In this document: positions 33,028-45,400 of the stretch, piece by piece | How positions within the stretch are numbered: the stretch's first letter is position 1 | How the letters are laid out: each line of letters begins with the position of its first letter | NCBI GenBank assembly: GCA_011799875.1 | Contig: CM022303.1 | Span: 727,457,921-727,521,920, forward strand | From: Thinopyrum elongatum | Taxonomy: Eukaryota > Streptophyta > Magnoliopsida > Poales > Poaceae | Reading direction: 5' to 3' | Length of the DNA stretch: 64,000 bases | Program-made: the position numbers and the translations under genes | Notes under the pieces: generated by a model | The model's input: only the letters and a program-made list of their open reading frames with translations | Database searches by the model: none | What the model was told of the DNA's origin: nothing

Positions 33028-34505
33028 ATGAATCTCGCCCTCGAGATTCGGGTTGGTCAGCAAAAAGGTGTGTGTGGTCCTTGCGGAGGTCTTCTTCTCG
33101 TTCCCAGGTGGCTTCCTCTTCGGTATGGTGGCTCCACTGAACTTTGCAAAACTTGATAACCTTGCTGCGAGTAACTCGACTGGAAAACTCGAGAATCTTA
33201 ACTGGCTTCTCTTCATAGGTCAGATCACTATCTAACCGAATCACTTCCAGTGGCATTATATCTCTCAGAGGAATATCGGCCATCTCTACATGGCATTTCT
33301 TCAATTGGGAAACATGAAACACATCATGAACTCCTGACAAACCTTCGGGTAATTCCAACTTGTAGGCAACTTCACCCATACATTCCAATACTCCGTATGG
33401 TCCCACAAATCATGGTGCTAACTTTCCTTTGACTCCAAATTGTTTTACTCCTCGAAGTGGGGACACACGGAGATATGCCTTGTCTCCGACTTCATAGGTT
33501 ACGTCCTTGCGTTTAGTATCTGCATAATTCTTCTGCCTGGACTGGGCTATCTTGAGTCTATCTCGAATCAACTTAACCTTCTCTTCAGAATCTCTGATTA
33601 AGTCTGGTCCGAACAACTGTCTATCTCCAACTTCATCCCACGACAGTGGTGTCCTGCACCTTCTTCCGTACAAGGCTTCGAAAGGGGCCATCTTCAAACT
33701 GGCTTGATAGCTGTTGTTATATGAGAACTCTGTGTAAGGCAAATTATCATTCCAACTAGATCCATAATCTAGCGCACAAGCTCTCAACATGTCCTCCAGA
33801 ATCTGGTTGACTCTCTCAGTCTGTCCATCTGTCTGCGGCTGAAAGGCTGTACTGAACTCTAGCCTGGTACCCAAGGTTTCGTGTAACTGATTCCAAAACT
33901 TCGAAATAAACTGTGTTCCTCTATCTGATACGATGGTCCTCGGAACTCCATGCAGACATACGATCCTGGTCATATATATCTTGGCCAACTTCGCGCTCGT
34001 ATAAGTGGTTTTCACGGGGATGAAGTGAGCCACTTTAGTCAAGCGATCAACTACAACCGAGATAGAATCATATCCTGAACGAGTCATGGGTAATCCGGTG
34101 ATGAAATCCATGCCAAGTTTATCCCACTTCCATTCGGGTATCGGCAAAGGCTGAAGTAACCCTGCTAGTTTCTGATGCTTTGCCTTAACTCTCTGACATA
34201 CATCACATACTGCTACAAACTCCGCAATATCCTTCTTCATTCCTGTCCACTAGAAATTCTCCTTCAAATCCAGATACATCTTGGTGTTGCCTGGGTGAAT
34301 CGAGTAAGGCGAATCATGAGCCTCCTGAAGTATTAACTTCCTGATCTCGGGGCTATTGGGCACATAGATACGATCCTCAACCATAAAATTTCGTGCTCAT
34401 CCTCACGAAAACCTTTAGCCTTTCCTTTGCTCACCCTTTCTTTTATCTCTGCAATCTCCTTGTCCGTCTTCTGGGCTTCTCGGATCTTTCCCAGTAAAGT
34501 GGATT
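33023..34505 (-). pseudogene. pol: Chromovirus integrase and chromodomain-like C terminus
   Basis: Minus-strand pol after the foldback insertion. A one-base loss near 34382 and a TAG at 34250-34252 precede the frame starting at 34240 (KKDIAEFVAVCDVCQRVK, second half of the zinc finger). The integrase core has MDFITGLPM, VSDRGTQF and GQTERVNQ, with 35 residues between D and E. GRRCRTPLSWDEVGDRQLFG follows. The C-terminal frame (33406-33023) has HDVFHVSQLKKC and an EEEATWEREEDLR chromodomain-like motif. A stop splits the two frames near 33407-33409. A chromodomain would be expected to guide insertion to methylated histone H3. Confidence 0.9.
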
Positions 34506-35375
34506 GAATTTCTAGGGATAATTAACTTTATGCCCCTAGTTGGGTCCCACTCGTCTGTTTTACCCCTAGTTTCAGAAACTCACCTGTTCAGTCCAAGCCA
34601 CTTTGCAATTCTTATGCTTTTGCCCTTTGACCCTTTGACCGTCACTTTGAAAAATTCATAACAAATTCATACTAAATTAGAAAAATTCAAATAAGATATC
34701 AAAATGTTCGGAAAAACATCACCTATATGTGCATGTCATTTTCATTCTTGACAAAAGTGTTGGAAAGCCCCCATCTCAGTTTTAGCTCATATGCTCTTAG
34801 CATGAACAGTAAAATATAAAAAAATTCAAAAAAATCTGAAAAAAATTGCTGGCAAACATTGACCAATGTTTTGAGTGCTTGCCAAGTTTCATAATGGAAT
34901 GACATTCGTGGAGGTTGTGGAAAAAAAAGAAAATCAAAGCTCCAAAATTTCTTTTTTTTGCCACGACTTCCACGAATGTCATTCCATTATGAAACTTGGC
35001 AAGCACTCAAAACATTGGTCAATATTTGCCACCAATTTTTTTTAGATTTTTTTGAATTTTTTTAGATTTTACTGTTCATGCTAAGAGCATATGAGCTAAA
35101 ACTAAGATGGGGACTTTCCAACACTTTTGTCAAGAATGAAAATGACATGCGCATATAGGTGATCTTTTTTTGAACATTTTGATATCTTATTTGAATTTTT
35201 CTAAATTAGTATGAATTTGTTATGAATTTTTCAAAGTGACGGTCAAAGGGTCAAAGGGTAAAAGCATAAGAATTACAAAGTGGCTTGGACTGAACAGGTG
35301 AGTTTCTGAAACTAGGGGTAAAACAGACGAGTGGGACCCAACTAGGGGCATAAAGTTAATTATCCCGAATTTCTA
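34506..35375. repeat. 9-bp target duplication GAATTTCTA flanking the foldback element
   Basis: Identical GAATTTCTA at 34506-34514 and 35367-35375. A 9-bp duplication is the mark of Mutator-superfamily transposition. Confidence 0.92.
34515..35366. mobile_element. Mutator-like foldback element (852 bp, long inverted arms)
   Basis: Starts GGGATAATTAACTTTATGCC and ends with its reverse complement. The two halves are near-complete inverted copies (each about 420 bp), meeting near 34940. It has no coding capacity; the ORFs at 34723-35006 are arm sequence. Together with the 9-bp duplication this fits a non-autonomous Mutator-like element of foldback type. Confidence 0.9.
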
Positions 35376-38298
35376 ATGCCGCAACAAAACCTCTCGGAAC
35401 TATCTCCAAGTGGAGTTCTCTGAGATCGTCGGCTAACTCCTGAGGTAATCCTCCGGTTATGAGAGTATTGACATAACTCTTGCGACTCAAAGCATCTGCT
35501 ACAACATTGGCCTTTCCTGGATGATAATGCAACTTCATGTCATAATCCTTTATGAGCTCCAACCATCTCCTCTGCCTGAGGTTTAACTCCTTCTGCGTGA
35601 AGATGTACTTCAAACTCTTATGATCTGTGTAAACATCACAACCATTTCCGATAAGAAAATGTCTCCATGTCTTGAGTGCATGCACTACAGCTGCTCACTC
35701 CAAATCATGTATGGCATAATTCAACTCATGAGGTCGAAGCTGTCATGAGGCATATGAAACAACTCTTCCTTCTTGCATAAGAACGCCTCCAAGTCCCTGA
35801 CGTGAAGCATCGCAATATACTTGGAAATCCTTGCATATGTTCGGGAGAATCAGCACTGTGGCTGTAACCAAACATTTCTTCAACTCCTGAAAACTGGCAT
35901 CGTCAGTCCATTTGAACTTGGTGTATTTCTTCAATAACTCCGTCATGGGCTTCGCGATCTTCGAAAAATTCTCAATGAATCTCCGATAATATCCTGCGAG
36001 TCCAAGAAAACTTTGGATCTCTTCAACTGAGGTGGGTGCCAACCACTCGGTGACAGATTTAACCTTGGAAGGGTCTACTGCTATTCCTTCACCTGATATG
36101 ACATGTCCGAGAAATCCAGCTTCCTTCAACCAAAACTCGCACTTGCTGAACATGGCATATAGCTGATGCTCCCTGAGCTTCTCGAGCACCAAGCGCAAAT
36201 GTTCCTTGTGTTCTTCTTCATTTTTCGAGTAGACCAATATATCGTCAATGAACACCACGACGAACTTGTCCAAGAATTCCATGAACACCTTGTTCATCAT
36301 ACTCATGAAATAGGTAGGTGCGTTAGTCAAACCAAATGACATAACTGCATACTCATATAGCCCATACCTCGTGGTAAAAGCTGTCTTGGGTATATCCTGT
36401 TCTCGGATCTTCAGCTGGTGATATCCTGATCGAAGATCGATCTTGGAGAAAACCTTGGCTCCCTGTAGCTGGTCAAACAAATCATTGATCATCGATAGAG
36501 GATATTTGTTCTTGATTGTCACCTCATTCAATGCACGATAATCAATGACCATTCTCAAGGATCCATTCTTCTTCTCAACTAAGAGCACTGGGGCTCCCCA
36601 CGGTGATGAACTTGGTCGAATATAACCTTTCTCCAATAACTCCTTAATCTGCTTCTTAATTTCCTCCAGATCATTCATGGGCATCCGATACGGTCTCTTG
36701 GATATTGGTCCAGTGCCTGGTAACAACTCAATCAAGAACTCAATGTCTCGATCTGGTGGCATGCCTGGTAGTTCCTCCGGGAATACATCGGGATAATCCT
36801 TTACAACTGGTACTTCCTCCTGAACAACTCCCGATAGGGAATTCACTTGAGTCCTCCTTGGCACATGCCTAGACACATATTTGATTCGTTTTCCCTCTGG
36901 GGTGGTCAGGAGAATTGACTTACTAGAACAATCGATGTTTCCTCCATACTTCGATAACCAATCCATGCCTATTATTACATCCAGTCCTTGAGATTCCAAA
37001 ATAATGAGGTCTGAGGGGAAAACATGCTTACCTATGGTCAATGGCAACTGGCAACACCATCGTCTAGCCATATATTCCGCTCCTGGTGAGCTCACTAACA
37101 TGGGTGACCTAAGGGCTATGGTTTCCAACTCAAACTTATCCACAAATCCCCTTGATATGTATGAATGCGATGCACAAGTGTCAAAAAGAACAAGGGCTGT
37201 AAATGACTTAATCAAAAACTTACCAATAACTGCATCAGGCTGCTCTTCAACTTCCTCCACGTTGACGTGGTTCACCTGACCTCGGGTGAAGGGATTTGGC
37301 TTATTTCCTAAGCTTCCGTTGCCATTTCCATTCTTGGCTTCAGAACATTCAGTGGCGTAGTGTCCGGTCTTCCCGCACTTGAAACAAGTAATGTGACTCA
37401 AATCCTTCTTGGTGGGTGTCGCGGGGTTGGAACGGTTCTGATTGTTGCTTCCTCCATTCCCATTGCCATTCTTAGGGCCACTGTGGGTGTGTGAACTTCC
37501 TCCATTGTGCGAATGTCCTCCATGGTTATGCCCTCCATGGTTATGAGTGTGTCCTCCCGAGTACGGGGAATAGCAAGGCTTCTGCTGAGCTCCAGAATTA
37601 TACTTCCCCTGTCCATACTTCCTCTTGCGGTTATCTATCTGCTGCTGCTTGCCTTCAATCATTAGGGCCTTGTCTACCAGCTCCGGGTAGTTGTTGAAGG
37701 TTGCCACCATCAACTGCATGCTCAGCTCATGATTGAGTCCCTCAAGAAACTTCTCCTGCTTCGCGGCATCTGCGGCCACATCATCTGGGGCATGGCGTGC
37801 TAGCTTGCTGAACTCCTCCACATACTGCCCCACAGTATGACTCCCTTGGTGTAAGTTGCGGAACTCACGCTTCTTCAAACTCATGGCTCCAGCTGAGACA
37901 TGTGCGGTGCGGAAGGCCTGCTGAAACTGATCCCATGTAACTGTAGCAATGGGGTAGGTGGTGGTGAAGTTCTCCCACCAAGAGGCTGCGGGTCCATCAA
38001 GCTGATGTGCGGCAAAGCGCACTTTCTCCGCATCCGTGCATCCAGCAGTGGTCAGCTCTCTTCCGATCTTGCGGAGCCAATCATCAGCAACAATCGGCTC
38101 GGTGCTGCTAGAGAACAGCGGCTGATTCAACCTTAGAAAACGGGCTAGGTTGTCAACAGGGGGTGGTGGCGGTGGGTTGTTGTTGTTGTTGTTGTTGCCT
38201 TGGTTCTGGATGAGCATCTGCATCAAGGCATTCTGCTATTGGATCAACTGGGTGAGCTCCGGCGGGAAAGTGAATCTGGGGTCACGTCTCGGAGGCAT
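35356..38298 (-). pseudogene. gag-pol: Chromovirus gag-protease-RT-RNase H, nearly intact
   Basis: Minus strand. An ATG at 38298 gives MPPRRDPRFTFPPEL before a TAG at 38236-38238; the same frame then reads 827 codons from 38226 to TGA 35741-35743. Residues from the 38226 Met: Asn/Pro-rich start, gag to about 250, His/Gly-rich linker, zinc knuckle [14 protein letters not shown] near 280, protease [13 protein letters not shown] near 348 (usual motif DTG), RT with [11 protein letters not shown] near 560 and FIDDILVYS near 658, and the start of RNase H near 805. RNase H continues to 35356 ([13 protein letters not shown]) past a second stop near 35699. The foldback element then interrupts pol. Confidence 0.92.
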
Positions 38299-38498
38299 CT
38301 GATGGGTTAGAGGGGTGAGAAAACAGAATAGAATAAGGTCTAATGAGAGATTTCACTACCCATATGCATATGAGACAAACATATTCAATTCACACCACAC
38401 AATTTCAAACAAGATTCACACAATCGATCTAAGCTACTATTAGAAATTGTTCGACACTAACTATTTGGGGGGAATACTACTAATAACATGGTGGTCGA

Positions 38499-39251
38499 CT
38501 AGAACTTTTGATCGGTGGAAGACTCCATAATGTCAGCTCCGGCTTCGTCTTCATAGTCATCACTGTCTTCATCTGCATCACTGTCTTCATCTCCATCATC
38601 AGTGTCTGTGTCTGTGTCATCTAGTATGATGTAGTCTTCCGATCGAATGTCCACTTCAGGTTCTGGTTTCACCACGGGTACTCCTAGCTTCTTCTTCAGT
38701 TCTTCCTGCTTCTCCAGTAGCACGGCAATTTCTTCTTCATATCCATCGCGTGTTGACGTGAGTTCCTCTTCTAGCTCGACATTCCTCTTCATCACCTTCT
38801 TGGTCTTCTTCATGATAGTGCACATCTGGTTCTCATATCGACGAATGTGTTGGTCCATCTCCTGAATGTACGCTGCAATAGATCCATCCTTCCTGGTATG
38901 AATCATCTCCCATTGCTCGTCTCGGCGTCCACATATCTGATAGACGGTGTCTTCAAGATCCTTGTGGTACTCTTCACAAATGTGTCCAAAAGTGATGTGG
39001 GCTGCCATGCTCTTTCCTAAGCTCCAAGTTGGTGCATCCAAGGTAAACTCGATGGGCTCGGTTGTTGGTGCAAATGTCCTTCCAGGTACACGAACTTTGA
39101 TCCTCCAGCGCTCCTCGTCTGGTAATGTGGCAGTGAAGGTTCTGGTGAAGCTTGGTAGACCGATGTTCAGGTACTTGGTGACTTCCTTCAAGTGGCGTCC
39201 GAAGGGGGTGTCATCATCCGGCTGAGTGAACATGTTCCTGGGGTCCGACAT
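38499..39251 (-). CDS. 250-aa ORF of unknown function upstream of gag in the chromovirus
   Basis: An intact minus-strand ORF between the primer site and gag. Residues 1-115 look globular (MSDPRNMFTQPDDDTPFGRH, WRIKVRVPGRTFAPTTEPIE, WSLGKSMAAHITFGH). About 125-190 is a predicted coiled coil (ENQMCTIMKKTKKVMKRN, VLLEKQEELKKKLG). The C terminus is an acidic tail with repeated DTDTDDGDEDSDADEDSD. No signal peptide or known enzymatic motif. Such an extra ORF occurs in some grass chromoviruses; I do not know its function. It is the longest single-frame TE gene here with no visible lesion. Confidence 0.75.
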   Translation of the reverse strand: MSDPRNMFTQPDDDTPFGRHLKEVTKYLNIGLPSFTRTFTATLPDEERWRIKVRVPGRTFAPTTEPIEFTLDAPTWSLGKSMAAHITFGHICEEYHKDLEDTVYQICGRRDEQWEMIHTRKDGSIAAYIQEMDQHIRRYENQMCTIMKKTKKVMKRNVELEEELTSTRDGYEEEIAVLLEKQEELKKKLGVPVVKPEPEVDIRSEDYIILDDTDTDTDDGDEDSDADEDSDDYEDEAGADIMESSTDQKF

Positions 39252-39340
39252 CTATAGAGTAGAAATAGAGGAGGATTAGAAATGAGTAGAGAAGAGTATC
39301 CTGTGGCTTTTCCTAGTGGTCGCATCCTACAGTCAGCGTG

Positions 39341-39353
39341 GGCTCTGATACCA
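39341..39353 (-). other. Primer binding site of the minus-strand chromovirus
   Basis: Minus-strand TGGTATCAGAGCC, three bases inside the 5' LTR boundary; initiator tRNA-Met type. Confidence 0.88.
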
Positions 39354-39356
39354 TCT

Positions 39357-40278
39357 TGTAGCGACCCGATCCCAATGGATTGTAGTCTCTATGCTTAAGT
39401 GTCATCCCTGGATCGGTATGCTGACACACACAATACTCAAGGATTTATAACAGAGTTCAATCACACACTTATTACATCGAAATCCTCATAAAGAGTATTT
39501 ATTACATAAATATGGCTGAAGGCCAACTAGATAAAATAACTGCGGAAGCTTCGAAGATAAATGAGTCCATCAACTCCAACGGCATAGCTGAGTGCATGAT
39601 AACGACCTATCGCACCTTAATCCTCGTCTGAAAATTCTGCAACATGATACGTTGTAGCCGTGTAGGTCAGCACATGGAATATGCTGGCAAAATCACACTA
39701 TAGTGCAATGAACAATAACAGCTATCACTACATGCATATATGGCTGGTGGAGGCTCTAAGTTTAACATTTGCGTAAAGCCAATTTTTTCCTACAACAAAG
39801 GAATAGAGTTTATTTAACTACCAAGTTTATGTCATTAATGACAAGGTTCCTCCAACTCAATCCCAAAAGAATATTAATAACCCAACAATTTCATTAAGTA
39901 AAGTGATGAGATCAAACCAATAATTCAAATACCAGATACTCAAGGTGTCCATAACCGGGGACACAGCTAATCATGATTAGTTTGTACACTCTGTAGAGGT
40001 TTGCGCACTTTTCCCCACAAGACTCGATCTCCTCCGTCGAATTTCTCGCACTACATGATGTTTGAGAAACGGATGACCGAGACACAGTCTTTCCGAAGCA
40101 TTAACTCTTTACTCTGGGTAGACAGTACCACCTACTTTCCCCTACATCTACTAGCCTACCACTGAAAGAGGTCACGCAACATACTCAACTATGCCAGAGC
40201 CCATAATGGCTTGTGGCTGCACACGGAAGTTTGTAGCATGAATAATCTTATGATCCCTTTGAGCCTGGGTGGCATTCC
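39357..40278 (-). repeat. 5' LTR of the minus-strand chromovirus, part adjoining the internal region
   Basis: TGTAGCGACCC at the internal boundary, matching 30315 onwards with few differences, until the copia inserts after GGCATTCC at 40278. The last five bases are one copy of the target duplication. Confidence 0.92.
40274..40278 (+). repeat. Target site duplication of the minus-strand copia (ATTCC / ATTCT)
   Basis: ATTCC here and ATTCT at 49954-49958 differ by one base. The uninterrupted LTR copy reads GGCATTCGATAGG, which places the insertion exactly here. Confidence 0.85.
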
Positions 40279-42457
40279 TGTAGGGTAATGCAGCAGAAAA
40301 CAAAAAATGTCCGCCCTACGCACCAGCCCAGGACCACTATGGAGACTGCATACAAGGTTTGATCTTTTTCGTTACCGACTCATAGCGCAGCGGTAAGTAG
40401 AGTCAATGACGAACGGCGGTGCAGATCCCCGCAGCTAGGATTTACAACCTCCCAACTGCAAGGATGTATACCCTCGTCTTCCCCTCGGACAGCCCTCCGG
40501 GAGGCGGTCGAACAGTCCCCCGGACGGTGTCGCGGACAGCCCTTCAGGATGACCTTCGAAACTCGAACGGTCACTCGGACAGCCCTTCGGGAGGACTCAC
40601 AGAACTCGGACCGTCACTTGGACAGCCCTTTGGGAGGCACTCACGAACAGCCCCTCAGGCACTAAGATCAAAACTATGACCTCTCTACAGAGTTGCACAC
40701 ATACGATGTCATCTATCCGGCAGGGCTTCGCCGTCCAGAACTAGTTCCCACCGGAACCCAGACAGCCTTTCGGCTCTGCAAAACTATTTTGTGGGGAGGG
40801 AGAAGCTAGATCATTGCAATGGCACTTGTATGTGAGAAAGGAGTGGTTTGGGGCAGCCCCCTCACCTCCTATTTATAGGAAAACCAAGGGGTAGGATGGC
40901 CATTCCAAAAAAACCCAAAAATGCCCATGAAAGAACACTTCCACAAGGGCATATTAGGGAAGTAATGGAGCAAGTGGGGCTCCAAGGAGGAGCCCACATG
41001 TGGCCGGCCAACCTCTTGGGGGGTCCCCCATGAGGTGCTCTAATGCCCCCCCCCCCAAGTCCTTCTAGAAGCCTTTTCCAAAAAGCCCTAAAAGGTGGCT
41101 TTCCAAAATATCCCAAAAAGCACTTTCACTATTCACGACGACATTTTTCACCGTCCGTTCGAACCGAAAATATTTATGTGGGCTTAGAACATTTTCAGTA
41201 CCCACTAAAATAATTTTCAACGCATTCTGGAACAATTCCAGATTAGTGATTTTCATCTGCGAAACGCATCTGAAGCGGTTCCGGCAGCTCCGAAACATTT
41301 CCGGTTTTCATCTCGGAAAATTCTCAAAAGTTTCTAGAATGATTCTGGCAACCTCCAAGAATTATCAGGCATGTGCCAAAACCAATTTGACTTTATGGTA
41401 TCCTCTGAAACCACTTTTCAGTTTCACCGGAACTCATCCGGTGTCCTCTCTCTGCGGAACTTTTCCACTGTCCGAAACTTTTTCGGTGTCCGAAACTTTT
41501 TCGGTGATTTTCTCTCAGACTCCTTGTCTAGTATTCAGCAGAAAGATGACCCTTAAGCGTGTGACCCTATAGGTTCGGTGAAGTATAGACATGACCGGAA
41601 CACTTTCCGATCAATGATCAGCATCGGAGCCATGGACACCCATATTGACCCCTATACCCACACGAATGAATATTCGAGTGAACCTCCAGTTGCCGTGTGC
41701 TTTTCCTGTTGCTTTGCGATATGTTACAAATACCCGAGGTGAGACATGTTGGCATTCCCGTGAATCAACAACTTGTCCACTATGCTAGTTACCTCGTTAC
41801 CGGTATTGTTCTCTTTTCTCGTTACCGTGTTCCGGCATCCCTGTGATCAAATCATATTGTGTCTGGCCAGACGATGATGGATACCGTAACACCGAGAGGG
41901 CCCAGAGATATCTCTCCATCATCGGAGGAGCAAATCCCAATCTTGAGCTATCAAGTTACTTGACATACTTTTCCATGAACCCGTAAGCCGCCGTAATAGC
42001 CACCCATTTACGGATGATGTTTAACAAACCCCAAAGTTCATGAAGCAAGCATGAAGAAACTCGATACTCTCATGGTCTAAGGAATCATGCAAACATTAAC
42101 CATCTCTATGTTATTAACCATTAAATTGTGACGAATGTATTCTCATAGCATAACATCAATTCGGGTCGATTCAACACAAATGTTCTTCTAACATTGTGCC
42201 CTCAAAGTTGCTGGCATAGACATGCCCATGATCAGGAAAATAGAACCATCATGCAACACTTGAGCCAGTCATAGAGGCTTGACTAGGAATACATTTTACC
42301 GTTTATTATTCCACACGTGCATATGAGTCTTCCTCCGAGCCTCGTTTTATTTGCAGACTCGAGAACCATAGCAGTTATAGCATGGAACATAAACCTAATT
42401 ATGAACAGGGAGATAATCAATAACATTTATTATTGCCTCTAGGGCATATCTCCTACA
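40279..42457 (-). repeat. 3' LTR of the minus-strand copia
   Basis: 2179 bp, minus-strand ends TGTAGGAGA...CCCTACA. It contains repeated ACAGCCCTTCGGGAGG-like words (40488-40660), two adjacent hairpins CCGAAACTTTTTCGG (41472-41486 and 41490-41504), and a minus-strand CCTATAAATAGG TATA site (40868-40879). The ORFs here are LTR frames. Confidence 0.9.
40868..40879 (-). promoter_or_regulatory. Putative TATA box in minus-strand copia LTR (CTATAAATAG)
   Basis: A canonical plant TATA core on the minus strand, repeated at 48366-48377 in the other LTR. Confidence 0.6.
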
Positions 42458-42475
42458 GACTCCCACTTGCACTAG
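42458..42475 (-). other. Polypurine tract of the minus-strand copia
   Basis: Minus-strand CTAGTGCAAGTGGGAGTC next to the LTR start, sharing GCAAGTGGGAG with the copia at 20101. Confidence 0.82.
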
Positions 42476-45400
42476 AGTCAATAATCTAGTTAATGCTAAT
42501 GCACTTTACACCTGTGGCACACCGGTGTAAATATGCTTCGCATGTGGTATAGCCTGATGTCCAACGGATCTGACGACTTCAGCTCCGTGTGTATCTTTGC
42601 ATATCCTCGCGTTTTCACGCTTTCACAAAATTCATATTTTGTGTGGACTTGGCTATGTATGTATGTGAATCACAGGTCGAACCTGGGTTCCTCAGACTGA
42701 GTTATGGAGCAACTACCTGCAGTAGTGTCCCATTGACAAAAGCCATCTTGGAATCGTACTAAGTTCATGAATGAACTATATGATTCAACATCTTCTTTGT
42801 CGCATTAAAAGCGGCAACATACTTCGTCTTTGTTATAGAATTCGCCACAGTAACTTGTTTGAACAAATTCCAACTAACTATGCCACCATATTGTGTGTTA
42901 CACAAAACCCTCAATTCAAATCAAAAATCGCATGGAGAAATGATGAAGACTGTATCGATGTAACCTTTTACAATGAACTCTTCATGATCTCTGTTTGCGA
43001 GAAAACATGTCATCAGTGCTACTATAGTACTCAATGACCATTTTTCACTGTTGTCCCATGATCAGTACTTTTGATCACTTTGGTATCTATACTCGCAACA
43101 ACTTTGGGAGTATTGGACATATCTGGTTGTGTTACATACCATGGAATACATGATTAATCCAAACACAAGTGTGTGTGGAATCTCCATCATGTATTTTGCT
43201 CATCAGTGTTTTGGGACACCAAGTCTTGCAAAAACTCTTTCCATGTGACTTCGGCAAGAATCACTCCTTGACATTTTTAATGCTAAAAGGTTTTAGCATT
43301 TTGTCAATATGTACCTTTTCTCAGCCCATCAGGTAAATCTATCTCCATAGATCATCATGCCTAATATCAAGGCTATTTAGCCCAAGCACTTCATCAAAAA
43401 ACACTTTTCAAATGAAGTCCTAATTCGTGTCAAGAAATTTAATTCCAATTAACAATGTGTCAAGCACACAACGTTTTTAGAAATATTATTATGCTCCCAC
43501 TTACTTTCTTGAATCACAAGCATCTTCGTTACCCATTGATGAAGTCAAAACCCTTTTAACCATTTCATCAAAATACGAAGATTCCAACTCCATTTTGCTC
43601 TCTTCTGTCCATTGCTGGAACTCTGAAGTTTGCATACTTACTAGAATCCTCTGGAATGACAAAATACCTTGGACTGTAACACATGCAAGTCCTTGGTTTC
43701 ATTTCCATCATATGGAAATCCTATTGTCATCCATGTTTCATATCTCATGATTGAAATATGTATTAATTTCTAGTTCAACCCGAACCGACTTTAAGCATCG
43801 CTACGATGAAACAACCTCATCGTAGTCAACTCCTTGAAATTGTTATTGCAACAAGTCGATCTTTATAGATAAAACATTTTTATCCATATCAGTTTTAAGT
43901 TCAATAAATATTCATTAGACTCTAAGTCTTCCGAAAGGTGTATCAAGGTTTTAATCTTGAATCACTTATATGAAAACTAACTCGGGTTGTATTGGCATTT
44001 AGCCAATTCCGGAATCAGGGCCCATCAACGCTTCCTTGTGTATCGTAGGTATATTGTTGTCTAACAACAATATCTCATTTGCGCACCTGAGAGGTTTGCA
44101 TGAGCCTTGCCTACGTGGTTCAGCTGCAAGTTCGACCGAAGTCCATACATTTTATTGTAGAGACTTCCGTATCAGTCGCAGTAGGAAACTCCGGAATCAC
44201 TTCCAAGGTTCCTTTCCTTTGACCTGATGACGAAGATACTGGTTATCTCGTCGAGTTACACTGTCCTCCCACTCACCCTTTTGGAAAAACCATTTTCTTC
44301 AAAAAGCATACCGTCCTTTGTGGCAAACCTATTTGCCTCGGTATAGTGAGGGAGGAATACCCAATTACTTGGGATAACCTACAAAGTAGCACTTGTCTGA
44401 TTTGGAATAGGTTTGTAACCTTTTACACAAGCCCCATATTCCAAATGTTTAAGAAAAGATATAACATGGTTGGCTTACCATACCATGGCGTCATTTCAAC
44501 AGACCCGATGGAGCTCTTTTTAGTGTAAAAGCCGCAGTCTCTAAAGCATCACTTTAAAAGGGATAATGGCAAATTTATTTATGTCATCTTTGATCTTACC
44601 ATGTCATAAATGGTTCGATTACATCTTCACGGACTTTCCACTCGTAGTGGTGTTCCAGGAAGTGCAAGTTATGAAACCCCTTTCACAACTCATCAGATAT
44701 TCGCTAAACTTGTAACTCATATATTCCTTTCTGCAATCGAATTGTAGAAACATAATTTTCTTGTTACAATAACTTCTACTTCATATTTGAAAACCTTTTG
44801 AATGATTTCAAAAGATCCAGACTTACGTCTCATCAAGTAAATATCCATATATCTACTTGAGTCATTTTTGAAGGTAGACAAATCCACTGTTTGCAACAAC
44901 ATTTATCGGACTACATACATCAAAATGTATGATCACCAATAAGTTCATTGCTCGTTCCTTATGGCATGTGAACGGTGTTTCAGTCACTTCACTTTTCGGA
45001 GAAAAGTTGCAAGTGTCAGATGATTCAAAATCAAACGACTTAAAAATCCATCATAATGGAATTTTCCATGCGGGTTTCTCCAATGTGACCAAATGCAGTG
45101 CCACACTTGTGTGGTATTCTTTTAGTCTTATGACATTTAGCATCAGTGTTATGGCTGTATCATATTACCATCAATATTCATAACATACATCACATTTTGG
45201 ATGGAAGTATGGCCCTTCATGTTATTCATAATACTGAACAACAATTGTTGTTTTTATGAACAACTCTTTTGCAACAAACATTGTGCAATGGGCTAGAGTG
45301 TATGAAACTCTAAAATGAATTATGAAAGTAAACACAGAGGTAATATATTATTATCAACATTCATAACATACATCTCATTCATAATGAAAGTATGGCCCTT

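Noticed and set aside
34723..35006. Minus-strand ORFs in the foldback element
   Set aside because: They are arm sequence of a palindromic non-autonomous element; AT-rich, with no homology.
40419..41572. Small ORFs of 60-108 codons repeated at 47913-49052
   Set aside because: They lie in the two LTRs of the minus-strand copia and in various frames on both strands; repetition reflects the LTR pair, not genes.
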